A DNA stretch of 50,141 nucleotides from Rubripirellula sp. Lineage in GTDB: Bacteria; Planctomycetota; Planctomycetia; Pirellulales; Pirellulaceae. How positions within the stretch are numbered: the first letter of the stretch is position 1; each line of letters opens with the position of its first letter. Location: contig JARGNK010000008.1 in the NCBI GenBank assembly GCA_029213145.1, forward strand, positions 44,991 to 95,131. The letters run 5' to 3'. The translations under genes and the position numbers were made by a program. Below the pieces are notes generated by a model. It was not told where the DNA came from and ran no database searches. It saw only the letters and a list, made by a program, of their open reading frames with translations. This document shows, piece by piece, positions 8,343 to 16,068 of the stretch.

Positions 8343-9620
8343 TCATTTTTGCATCGTCTGCAGGAGAGCTCTCGCCTGTTCGATGTTTCCAGCAGCCAAC
8401 TCCAGAACGGCTTGATCTAATTCTGGTGGTGTCTGCGTCTTGTCCTGACGAAGTTTCAAGATTTGACCGGGCATTCTAAATTCGGAATTCCGTGTTGCCT
8501 CGTCTTTCGGGTTGTCTTTCGGGTTGTCTTTTCGGCACCATTTTTGAATCAGTCTGAGATCCCGATACTGATGTTCACGGCTGGGCTCGATTTGGGTCCC
8601 TTCGCCCCAGTCATTCCAGGTTGCGATCTGGATGATGGAAGCTTGGGATTGAATCGCCTTCGTGAGCGTCGTTTCGAGAGTCGCTCCATCATCATCGGCT
8701 AGTTGCGGGTAACCTTTGCTTACACCTGCTTGGAGGTAAATGTCATCAAATCTTGGGAAGGCGGCTGGAATCGCATGTGGCCACTTCGCCAATTCGGCCA
8801 GGAAGCGGTCTACCTGCTGCATGCCGGCGTTGGGTGACGGCCACCCGAATCCACCTAACGCTCCTTTGCGGCGTAGGTCTTGGCTGAAGTAGGCGATTGG
8901 AAATTCAAGTTCGTTGATGCATTCTGTCCATTCGTCACTGGTCAATCCTGTGTGGCCAAAGGACAGTAATACCGGCTTTCCGTGCAGTCGGACGTAGCTT
9001 GGTGACTGAAACCAGTATTTGTTCAGCCACTTGATTTCTGTTGCTGCATGCGACACTCGGTTTGCAGGAGTAAGCCGATTGCCTTTTACCAATGCGGGGA
9101 TCGTTTGATCTTCATAGCAGATAACAAACTTCATCTTCAATCGCTCGCACTGCTGCAGCATACGGGTCGTGTTGCGATGCAAGATTGCATAGTCGTTGAA
9201 GTTTGTCAGGCCGTACCAATCAACGATGACTCCGTCGATCCCGGCCAACTTCATCAGCAACAGGTGGTATTCCAAAACGTTTGGATCCCCAGAATCATAA
9301 GGGCCGATCAGAGGGTAATACTTCGAAGCGATTTGGCGTTTGCCGTCCGATTGTTTTTCGGGATCGAAGTGGTTCATTGTCCAGTGCCATCCCCAATGAT
9401 CACTCGCGGGTTTGGCGGTGTACCAAGGCATGTAATGGGAAAGGACCAGAGGCGTGGAAGCGGAATTATTCACGCTTGCTGAAGATCCGTTGTCGGCGGA
9501 AGTCTCGTGAAAACAGATCAAAGTGCAAACGAATGCAACCAATGCTGTGATGTACTTCAGTTGCACGGAGACGCGAAGCGGGCCTTTTCTCTGAATTGAT
9601 TCGGGAAACTTAGCGGGCAT
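8343..9620 (-). CDS. Secreted GH99-like glycoside hydrolase
   Basis: A 425-residue exported protein with the glycosyltransferase-WbsX / GH99-like (GH71/99) fold, a family including endo-mannanases and uncharacterised polysaccharide hydrolases. A signal peptide occupies about residues 20-42 ([15 protein letters not shown]). Conserved features are the opening strand [10 protein letters not shown], the [11 protein letters not shown] strand, and the closing [14 protein letters not shown] motif, whose glutamates are the best candidates for catalytic or substrate-binding residues. Near the C-terminus a 12-bp DNA repeat gives [11 protein letters not shown]. The start is the first ATG; no good ribosome-binding site precedes it. 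It is divergent from the malonate cassette and shares a 341-bp intergenic region with it. Substrate unknown; a mannan-like or sulfated algal polysaccharide is only a guess. Confidence 0.75.
   Translation of the reverse strand: MPAKFPESIQRKGPLRVSVQLKYITALVAFVCTLICFHETSADNGSSASVNNSASTPLVLSHYMPWYTAKPASDHWGWHWTMNHFDPEKQSDGKRQIASKYYPLIGPYDSGDPNVLEYHLLLMKLAGIDGVIVDWYGLTNFNDYAILHRNTTRMLQQCERLKMKFVICYEDQTIPALVKGNRLTPANRVSHAATEIKWLNKYWFQSPSYVRLHGKPVLLSFGHTGLTSDEWTECINELEFPIAYFSQDLRRKGALGGFGWPSPNAGMQQVDRFLAELAKWPHAIPAAFPRFDDIYLQAGVSKGYPQLADDDGATLETTLTKAIQSQASIIQIATWNDWGEGTQIEPSREHQYRDLRLIQKWCRKDNPKDNPKDEATRNSEFRMPGQILKLRQDKTQTPPELDQAVLELAAGNIEQARALLQTMQK
8502..8536. repeat. 12-bp in-frame tandem repeat inside the GH99-like gene
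   Basis: The unit gtctttcgggtt occurs at 8502, 8514 and partly at 8526. On the minus strand it encodes the four-residue repeat KDNP. Because the unit is a multiple of three, copy-number changes would keep the frame. Confidence 0.85.
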
Positions 9621-9961
9621 GAGGATCTTGAATGCTAGGTAGTTGAGTTAACCGCTGTGCGGGGCTCTGCTGTCGTCTTATGACGTGCCTGAGCGACAGA
9701 GGATTGCGGAGCGACAGTCGACTGGAAATGCAATAGCTTAGCCTTGGGAGTGTCTTGTTCTCCGGCATCCCGCGGTGAGAGATAAAGACGGGTTGTTGCG
9801 GATTGTGATGGCGATCGGCTTGTCGCGGACCGGATATTGTATACAAAGTGCGAGGCTTGCATCGTGGTGGTTGCGCTGGAATTGGCCTTGTTCACAGGGC
9901 AAGTTAGATGCCGATCGTGTGCAAGGGTGAGCCTCGAAATGTCGATGCAGGAGTAGAGCGG
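9621..9961. other. Divergent intergenic region between GH99-like gene and malonate cassette
   Basis: No gene is recognised. It should contain the promoters of both divergent units. The only clear regulatory element is the TTGTATACAA palindrome at 9837-9846, listed separately. I see no confident -35/-10 hexamers. Confidence 0.5.
9837..9846. promoter_or_regulatory. TTGTATACAA palindrome, candidate GntR/MatR-type operator
   Basis: A perfect 10-bp palindrome 115 bp upstream of the madL start. TTGT-AT-ACAA fits the general GntR/FadR operator form. From memory, the operator of MatR, the GntR-family malonate regulator of Rhizobium, has the core TTGTATACA, which this matches. No GntR-type regulator gene is in the window. 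It could instead serve the divergent GH99-like gene. Confidence 0.5.
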
Positions 9962-10369
9962 ATGGTGATTTACGGAACCGCATTGTTATCGCTTTGCTTA
10001 CTTGTCGGCCTGATCCTCGGCAAGTTGATCGGCTTTGCAATGGGAATCGAAGCCAATGTCGGTGGCGTTGGGATTGCGATGTTGTTGTTGATTCTGGTGT
10101 GCGGCAAGTTGCAGGCCAAGGGATTGATGACACCGCCAACGCAAGGTGGGATCTTGTTCTGGAGTTCGATCTATATTCCGATCGTTGTTGCAATGGCGGC
10201 CAGCCAGAATGTGCGGACGGCGGTGAGTGGTGGAACGGTCGCGATCGTGTCAGGCACGCTCGTCGTTTTGGTCTGTTTCGCTCTGGTGCCAATGATCAGC
10301 CGTATTGGGCGGTCCGAGGGTGATCTCGATTCTGCAACGAATTCATCGGCCGGGGGCGATAACGCATGA
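9962..10369 (+). CDS. madL: Malonate transporter subunit MadL
   Basis: A 135-residue membrane protein, the small subunit of the two-component malonate:Na+ symporter first described in Malonomonas rubra. It has about four membrane helices: residues 3-20 (GTALLSLCLLVGLILGK), 30-48, 60-80 (GILFWSSIYIPIVVAMAA) and 90-115. Conserved family segments are GVGIAMLLLILVCGKL and the pre-helix TPPTQGGILFW. The ATG at 9962 is chosen because AGGAG (9950-9954) lies seven bases before it; the longer frame from 9908 adds 18 charged residues with no ribosome site. The stop overlaps the madM start by four bases (ATGA), so the two subunits are translationally coupled. First gene of the malonate cassette. Confidence 0.9.
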   Translation: MVIYGTALLSLCLLVGLILGKLIGFAMGIEANVGGVGIAMLLLILVCGKLQAKGLMTPPTQGGILFWSSIYIPIVVAMAASQNVRTAVSGGTVAIVSGTLVVLVCFALVPMISRIGRSEGDLDSATNSSAGGDNA

Positions 10370-11142
10370 ACGAGTTGTGGCAGCTTGTCGAATCGGTATT
10401 CATTAAATATTCGCTGGTCACAGCCTTTGCGTTGATTGGTGTCGTTATTGGGGTTTCCTATAGCATCTCAGTTCGCATTACCCGTGGGCGAATGCATGGT
10501 TCGGCAATCGCCATCCTGATTGGATTGCTGTTGGCGTACATCGGCGGTGTTGTGACCGGGGGCAAGAAAGGAATCGCGGACATTGAATGCCTGGCCGGGA
10601 TTGGGCTGATGGGCGGAGCGATGTTGCGGGACACCGCGATTGTTGCGACAGCGTTTGGGGTTCGATTCGAAGAGTTTTGGAAAACTGGTCTTAGTGGAAT
10701 CATCTCGCTGTTGGCGGGAGTGTTCGTGTCATTCCTGATCGGAGCGTTGGCGGCTTATGGATTTGGTTATCAGGATGCTGTCAGTATGACAACCATTGGG
10801 GCGGGAGCGGCCACCTATATCGTCGGGCCGGTGACCGGTACGGCCCTCGGTGCCACGAGTGATGTGATTGCGCTGAGTGTTGCAGCTGGGTTGGTGAAAT
10901 CGATGCTGGTGATGACATTGACCCCATTTGTTGCCAAGTCGATTGGACTTGATAACCCTCGGTCGGCGTTGATTTTTGGTGGTTTGATGGGGACAACCAG
11001 TGGGGTCGCCGGGGGACTTGCAGCGACCGATGAAAAATTAGTCCCTTACGGCGCCATGACGGCGACTTTCTACACCGGGTTGGGATGCCTGTTGGGACCC
11101 TCGGTGATCTTTTTTGTGATTCGCGCTGTCGTTGGAACCTAG
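10366..11142 (+). CDS. madM: Malonate transporter subunit MadM
   Basis: A 258-residue polytopic membrane protein matching MadM, the large subunit of the MadLM malonate carrier. About eight membrane helices are visible, with conserved glycine-rich segments (KKGIADIECLAGIGLMGGAM, TTIGAGAATYIVGPVTG, GGLMGTTSGVAGGLAATDE) that probably line the transport path. The start overlaps the madL stop (ATGA). The following synthetase gene begins 21 bases after the stop, so all three are probably co-transcribed. The presence of both subunits in the standard order makes the assignment firm; coupling to sodium rather than protons is inferred from the characterised relative. Confidence 0.9.
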   Translation: MNELWQLVESVFIKYSLVTAFALIGVVIGVSYSISVRITRGRMHGSAIAILIGLLLAYIGGVVTGGKKGIADIECLAGIGLMGGAMLRDTAIVATAFGVRFEEFWKTGLSGIISLLAGVFVSFLIGALAAYGFGYQDAVSMTTIGAGAATYIVGPVTGTALGATSDVIALSVAAGLVKSMLVMTLTPFVAKSIGLDNPRSALIFGGLMGTTSGVAGGLAATDEKLVPYGAMTATFYTGLGCLLGPSVIFFVIRAVVGT

Positions 11143-11163
11143 CATCAGGAAAATCGAATTTCC

Positions 11164-12669
11164 ATGAATCAATTGCCGATAATTGAGCGGGCGATTGCCC
11201 ACGGTGACAGAATCGCGGTCCGGTCGGCGACCGGGACTCACACCTTCCAGAGTTTGGTTGCCAAATCTGAGCGTGTCGCAGCATTGTTGCTCGGACAAGA
11301 CCGTGATCTCGACGAGAAACGTATCGCCTATCTTGTACCGGCGGGTGAGCAATACATCGCAGTGCAGTGGGGGATCTGGCGTGCAGGCGGGATCGCGATT
11401 CCACTCAGTCAGTCGGCGACCGAACAGGAGATGATCTATACGCTGACCGATTCACAAGTGGTTGCCGTGGTTGTCGCGAAGGAGTGTGCGGACAAGATGG
11501 CGTTTTGTGAAGATCACGGGATTCGTTTGCACCAAGCTGATGATCTGCCGGTTTCTTCCCGGATCGAGTTGCCGGAGATCGATCTAAATCGTCGAGCGAT
11601 GATCCTTTACACCAGCGGAACGACCAACAAGCCCAAGGGTGTGGTCACAACCCATGCCTGTATCCAAGCACAAATTGAATCGCTGATTGAAGCCTGGTGT
11701 TGGGAATCAGGTGATCGTATTCCGCTGTTCTTGCCGTTGCATCATATCCACGGGATTATCAATGTACTGTCCTGTGCTTTATGGTCGGGTGGACAGATCG
11801 AAGCCTATCCCCGTTTTGAGATGGATGTGATTCTTGGGCGTGTTGCCGAGGATGCGTACACCGTGTTCATGGCTGTCCCAACGATCTATGTCAAAATGAT
11901 TCAGGCCTTGGAGGGGATGGAACGCGAAAGTCGCGAGCGAATTGTTGCTGGGTTTGCCAGGATGCGGCTGATGATTTCGGGATCGGCTGCGCTACCAGCG
12001 ACGATTCATCAAAGGTGGACCGAACTGACAGGGCAGCGGCTGCTGGAACGCTATGGTATGACTGAGATCGGCATGGGGCTCTCGAATCCGTATGAGGGTG
12101 AACGGCGTCCGGGGGCTGTCGGTAAGCCGTTGCCCGGCGTCAAGATTCGACTGCTGGCTGAATCGGGTGAATCGAATCCGGGTGACGGCATCGCGGGCGA
12201 AATTCAAGTCTGCGGAGAAACTGTTTTTCAGGAGTATTGGAATCGCCCCGAAGCGACTGAGAATGCTTTTGTCGACGGTTGGTTTCGCACCGGTGACATT
12301 GCTGTTGTCGAAGAAGGATATTTTCGAATCATGGGCCGCAGCAGCGTCGACATCATCAAGAGTGGCGGCTACAAGTTGTCGGCACTCGAAATTGAAGCGA
12401 CACTATTGGATCACCCCGCCATCGATCAGGTCGCCGTTGTTGGAATCAACGACGAAACATGGGGAGAAATCGTCGCTGCGGCGGTTGTGCTGAAAGCTGG
12501 TGAGGCAATCGATCTCGACTCGCTGCGAGCCTGGTCAAAAGATCGGGTTTCCGCTTACAAGGTTCCGCGACAGTTGATTGTCGTTGATGAACTGGCTCGC
12601 AATGCGATGGGAAAGGTCACCAAGCCTGCCGTGAAGCAGCTTTTTGAAGCAAGCCAGGAATCTAAGTGA
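11164..12669 (+). CDS. matB: Malonyl-CoA synthetase (MatB/ACSF3-type AMP-forming ligase)
   Basis: A 501-residue ANL-superfamily ligase expected to convert malonate, ATP and CoA to malonyl-CoA in the cytoplasm. Motifs: the phosphate-binding loop ILYTSGTTNKPKG (about 147-159), LPLHHIHG, ERYGMTEIGM (A5), WFRTGDIA (A7), GRSSVDIIKSGGYKLSALE (hinge and A8) and RNAMGK with catalytic K484 (A10). The segments RYGMTEIGM..SNP and SVDIIKSGGYK closely resemble mitochondrial ACSF3 and bacterial MatB, both malonyl-CoA synthetases. Location 21 bp after madM supports malonate as substrate. Unlike the Rhizobium mat operon there is no malonyl-CoA decarboxylase beside it, so the product may feed fatty-acid or related synthesis, or be decarboxylated by an enzyme encoded elsewhere. 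Methylmalonate remains a possible alternative substrate. Confidence 0.85.
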   Translation: MNQLPIIERAIAHGDRIAVRSATGTHTFQSLVAKSERVAALLLGQDRDLDEKRIAYLVPAGEQYIAVQWGIWRAGGIAIPLSQSATEQEMIYTLTDSQVVAVVVAKECADKMAFCEDHGIRLHQADDLPVSSRIELPEIDLNRRAMILYTSGTTNKPKGVVTTHACIQAQIESLIEAWCWESGDRIPLFLPLHHIHGIINVLSCALWSGGQIEAYPRFEMDVILGRVAEDAYTVFMAVPTIYVKMIQALEGMERESRERIVAGFARMRLMISGSAALPATIHQRWTELTGQRLLERYGMTEIGMGLSNPYEGERRPGAVGKPLPGVKIRLLAESGESNPGDGIAGEIQVCGETVFQEYWNRPEATENAFVDGWFRTGDIAVVEEGYFRIMGRSSVDIIKSGGYKLSALEIEATLLDHPAIDQVAVVGINDETWGEIVAAAVVLKAGEAIDLDSLRAWSKDRVSAYKVPRQLIVVDELARNAMGKVTKPAVKQLFEASQESK

Positions 12670-12722
12670 GTGTGTTTGGTTCGATCGCTTGAGACATTGT
12701 CGTGACCGGTGAGTTCGAAGCT

Positions 12723-12780
12723 CCAGTTCAACGGGGTGCCAGTTCAACGGGGTGCCAGTTCAACGGGGTGCCAGTTCACC
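12723..12780. repeat. 16-bp tandem repeat, 3.6 copies, containing a stop codon
   Basis: The unit ccagttcaacggggtg occurs at 12723, 12739 and 12755, with a partial copy at 12771. It fills most of the gap between the convergent matB and Na/Pi genes. The partial copy contains the TGA stop of the minus-strand Na/Pi gene (12776-12778); the other copies repeat TGA at 16-base steps, giving stops in all three frames. Confidence 0.9.
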
Positions 12781-14434
12781 GTGAGTCCAGTGCATCTTCA
12801 GGTTTGTCAGATGGAGGCTGTTGGTCGGTGTCGTCTGTGCTGTGAGCGGGAATCGGCATGTCTGCGTAGCCACGTTTCAAATGGCGGGCGACTCGCCACA
12901 CGTGGTGGCCAATGCGTTTCAGGCCGCGGGCTGCATCGGTCTGAGTCACTGCGGTCTTGGCGTCGTACTCGCCTCTTGCGGCGGAGGCGATCTGTTCACG
13001 TCGGACCCGTTTTTCCAGCGTTTTCAGACGCTGATAATCGCGTCGGATCGAAGCGAATTCTTTAGCGTCGATCTTGGTGAGGCAGTTCGCGATCGTTTCT
13101 GCTGTTTGCGCTAATTGATCTGCATCCGGACGCAACGCACTCATCGAACGAATGGTTTTGATCTTGGACCGTTGGTCAATTCGGACCATCAGCCTGTGAA
13201 GATGGTCCAGGATATGAATCGAGGCTTGGTACTTGCAAACCAGCTCCTCTTTTTCATGTGGGACATGCAAAGTGTTGAGGTATTGGTGCGTTTGCTCAAT
13301 GGCGGCGTTGATTTGCTGGACATCGGTTGATTCTTGTTGCAGTGCGTCGCCTCTAAGTGAGTGCGCCAAACGGGAGAATATTGTGACCACTAAATCACAG
13401 AGCGTTGCTTGCAACGCGGCGACAGCCAAGTCGGGGGCGTCCATCAATTCGGTGTTCAATCGCCGTGTCAGCGGGTTGCCACGTTCCGGCACCATTCGCG
13501 TGATGAGTGCGGCAAACCTCGACGTGAAGGGAAGAACTGCAGCGACACCGGTAAAATTAAAGAGTGTGTGAAAGCCAACCAGTACTAACTCGGGGTCGGA
13601 GTCTACGATGCGTGGAAACCAACTCTCCACCAGTCGCAGAAAAGGGCTTAACATCAAAAATGCTGCCACTCCGGTCAGCAAATTGAAAACCACATGCGCC
13701 AAGCCTGTTCGTCGGGCTTGCACTGATCCGCCGATCGTCGCAATCATTGCTGTGATGGTCGTGCCGACGTTCATGCCGATGATCATTGCGGCAGCTTGTG
13801 CAAGCGTGATATTGCCTACGCTTAAGGCGGTCAGGGCCATCGCAATCCCCGCGCTGGAGGACTGGGCAATCACGGTGACGACAAGCCCAATTAGCACGAG
13901 CAATAACCGACCGACAAAGTTATCGGGTGGAAAAAGATCGGGGGTGATGATGTTGGAGAAGTCGGCCATCCCTTCTTGAAGCATCGAGATACCAACAAAG
14001 ATCAGACCAAACCCGGCAATCGCGTTTGCGAGTCCCTGCCAACGCGCGTTGCCGAACAAGCGGAATATCACCCCAATCAAGATTGTCGGCAGGAGCAAGG
14101 TTCCCAGTTTCAATTTGAATCCGACAAGTGCCACCAACCAACCGGTAATGGTGGTGCCGATGTTGGCACCCAGTAGAATTCCAACTGCCTGGGGGAAGGT
14201 CATCAATCCAGCGCCAACAAATCCAATTGCTGCCACGGTCGTTGCGCTGGAGGATTGCACGATTGCCGTGGTGATGGCACCGGTAACCGCCCCACTGAGC
14301 GGACTGCGGGTCGAACGTGCCAGCAGGGAGCGAAGACGGTCATCCGCCATCGCTCGCAATCCGTCTGTCATCACGGACATGCCCAGCAAGAACAGTCCCA
14401 GTCCACCGAGCGTGAGCATCGAACCTTCAAGCAT
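12776..14434 (-). CDS. Na/Pi cotransporter with PhoU-like C-terminal domain
   Basis: A 552-residue inner-membrane protein of the Na/Pi cotransporter II (NptA/YjbB-like) family. The membrane part (about 1-310) carries the two inverted Na_Pi repeats, each with the signature QSSSA (Q60-SSSATT and Q191-SSSAG), which form the substrate and sodium site. The C-terminal part (about 345-525) is helical and PhoU-like, as in bacterial members, where it may sense phosphate status. The protein either imports phosphate with sodium or exports it, as YjbB does. ATG at 14434 is the first start; ATG at 14419, preceded by GAAGG, is an alternative that would remove five residues. It converges with matB. No phosphate regulon gene adjoins it. 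Confidence 0.88.
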   Translation of the reverse strand: MLEGSMLTLGGLGLFLLGMSVMTDGLRAMADDRLRSLLARSTRSPLSGAVTGAITTAIVQSSSATTVAAIGFVGAGLMTFPQAVGILLGANIGTTITGWLVALVGFKLKLGTLLLPTILIGVIFRLFGNARWQGLANAIAGFGLIFVGISMLQEGMADFSNIITPDLFPPDNFVGRLLLVLIGLVVTVIAQSSSAGIAMALTALSVGNITLAQAAAMIIGMNVGTTITAMIATIGGSVQARRTGLAHVVFNLLTGVAAFLMLSPFLRLVESWFPRIVDSDPELVLVGFHTLFNFTGVAAVLPFTSRFAALITRMVPERGNPLTRRLNTELMDAPDLAVAALQATLCDLVVTIFSRLAHSLRGDALQQESTDVQQINAAIEQTHQYLNTLHVPHEKEELVCKYQASIHILDHLHRLMVRIDQRSKIKTIRSMSALRPDADQLAQTAETIANCLTKIDAKEFASIRRDYQRLKTLEKRVRREQIASAARGEYDAKTAVTQTDAARGLKRIGHHVWRVARHLKRGYADMPIPAHSTDDTDQQPPSDKPEDALDSR

Positions 14435-14902
14435 CTTGCTGTTTGGGTTGCAGGGATGTAAGTCGGTGAATCAGCATCCAGGCACCTGTTCGCACCAGCA
14501 GCGTTTTGTGGAGCAAGAAGGAGTCATCGAAGATGTGAGTCTTTCATCATAGCCGATTGCGTTGGCCGTCCCGCATGTATAACTCGCGCGAAAAAAATCA
14601 GGCGGCGCGGGGATTTGCCGAGTCCATTCAGCATGCAGACCGTGGTGCTTTGGCAGAAAATGGCGGCGTTGTGCGATGTAAAAGAGCGGGAGTGTCTTGT
14701 GATCGCAACAGCGAATGGGTTGATCGAGAGTCGCTCTTGAATCACAGAACCGTCACCGTAGCGGGAGAGTAGACCAAGCCAGAAAATCCTCTACGATGTG
14801 GCAGTCCTTCTCGCGAGGGCCTCGTCTGCAAAATATTCTCCCCCTGCGTGTCGCCGCAATTCAAGCTCGCCGCACCCGAATCCGTTTCCTGAAAGGAACG
14901 TC
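14435..14902. other. 468-bp divergent intergenic region
   Basis: Nothing recognisable except the expected promoters of the divergent Na/Pi and DUF308 genes. Short open frames on both strands have no domain or ribosome site. No repeat array was seen. Confidence 0.5.
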
Positions 14903-15487
14903 ATGAACGAAAATCGAACCCCCGCTACCTCGGCCCTCACCATCATGGGAATTCTGTTGGTGATTTTTGGTGTTTTGGCGATTGGTACGCCGGCGGTCGC
15001 TGGCACTGCGGTCGTGATCGTGATCGGCGTGTTGATGCTGGTGGCTGGGATTGTCCAAATCGTATCTGGTCTACGCTCCGAAGGCTTCTCTGATAAGTTG
15101 CCACCACTCGTGCTTGGATTGATCACAACGCTGGCCGGGCTCGGTGTATTAGGTCATCCGTTGCTTGGTTTGGAATTCTTGACGCTCTTGCTGACGGCGT
15201 TCTTTATCATCGAGGGAATCTGGAAAATTATCGCCTCGTTCGGCTATCGCCCGGCGACAGGATGGTTGGCGATGTTGTTTAGCGGTGTGATTACCCTCGC
15301 CTTGGGGGGCCTGATTTGGAAGCAATGGCCCATGTCGGGGCTCTGGGCCGTCGGTGTCTTGGTGGGAGTCGATTTGCTGATGACCGGTTTTTCTCTCATC
15401 GCAATCGCGGCCACAATTCGTGGGCTCCGAGATGCAGTTCAAGGCGCTGTTCAAGATGCCGGTCCAAACTCGGATGCCTCTGCCTAA
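14903..15487 (+). CDS. HdeD-like DUF308 membrane protein
   Basis: A 194-residue polytopic protein with about six membrane helices in three hairpin pairs (ALTIMGILLVIFGVLAIG, AVVIVIGVLMLVAGIVQIV, LVLGLITTLAGLGVLG, LLLTAFFIIEGIWKIIASF, LAMLFSGVITLALGGLI, AVGVLVGVDLLMTGFSLIA). This is the DUF308/HdeD pattern; HdeD has been linked to acid resistance in E. coli but the molecular role is unknown. The ATG at 14903 is chosen because GAAAGGA (14891-14897) precedes it and the helices begin soon after; the longer frame from 14798 adds 35 residues of unlikely sequence. The stop codon lies in the first copy of a tandem repeat. It stands alone. Confidence 0.8.
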   Translation: MNENRTPATSALTIMGILLVIFGVLAIGTPAVAGTAVVIVIGVLMLVAGIVQIVSGLRSEGFSDKLPPLVLGLITTLAGLGVLGHPLLGLEFLTLLLTAFFIIEGIWKIIASFGYRPATGWLAMLFSGVITLALGGLIWKQWPMSGLWAVGVLVGVDLLMTGFSLIAIAATIRGLRDAVQGAVQDAGPNSDASA

Positions 15488-15522
15488 AAAAGTACCTGCC
15501 TAAAAAGTACCTGCCTTCGTAC
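15480..15522. repeat. 15/16-bp tandem repeat containing the DUF308 stop codon
   Basis: The unit ctgcctaaaaaagtac begins at 15480, repeats one base shorter at 15496, and a partial ctgcct..gtac follows at 15511. The gene's TAA (15485-15487) is in copy one, and copy two repeats TAA at 15501, shifted by one frame. Confidence 0.85.
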
Positions 15523-15526
15523 TTTT
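15503..15526 (+). terminator. Stem-loop after the DUF308 gene, possible terminator
   Basis: AAAAGTAC (15503-15510) and GTACTTTT (15519-15526) form a perfect 8-bp stem with an 8-base loop, ending in four T residues. It begins 16 bases after the stop codon. The stem is AT-rich and the T run is part of the stem, so it is a weak candidate. Confidence 0.4.
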
Positions 15527-16068
15527 GAGGGTTCGAAAAAAACGAATCGGTGCGGTTCGTGGCGAGGCGGCATCCCTCGTTGCGGCCTACCGCTTCGGCC
15601 TTTCATCGGTTGGTTCTCCCGGTTCGGTTCCTCTTCAGGATGAACAGCCGGGCTTGCACATCCCCTGGTTGTGAAGGCACCGAAATACCATGTATCGATT
15701 GGTAGGTTATTGCTTGTGCAATACGGTAATTGGCCATATCGTGCAGGTCGAGAGATTTGCGATTCCATGCAGCGAATCGAATCATGGCGATCCGGTCCGA
15801 TTTGGTGAGCATTGAATTGCGATTCGTGTCGAGGGTGGGACACGATCCTTTGACGTGGTTTGCCGATGCGACCACCTTGGTCCTTGGCGACAGCTCGATT
15901 GTGAACAGCTTTATGAAGAGACCTCTGATAGAGATGCCCAATGATCCTAACGAAGCGGTGCGTTGTGGATCAGTGTCTGCGAGCGACCCTTTACTGCCTT
16001 CGCTTCAAAGCGTCGTTCATGTCTCAACGCCATGTTTTATTGAGACAGTTTTTGCTGGCTGGCGGTTG
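15527..16068. other. Long leader region before the DUF1592-type gene
   Basis: No separate gene is supported. The frame of the next gene stays open from 15730, but that stretch shows no signal peptide, domain or ribosome site and would place a signal peptide in mid-protein, so it is read as untranslated leader or chance frame. Confidence 0.5.

Noticed and set aside
9738..10292. Minus-strand frame of 184 codons opposite madL
   Set aside because: Low-complexity Arg/Ser-rich translation opposite a firmly assigned gene.
15730..16068. Upstream extension of the DUF1592-type protein by 113 residues
   Set aside because: It would bury a clear lipoprotein-type signal sequence in mid-protein and lacks a ribosome site.
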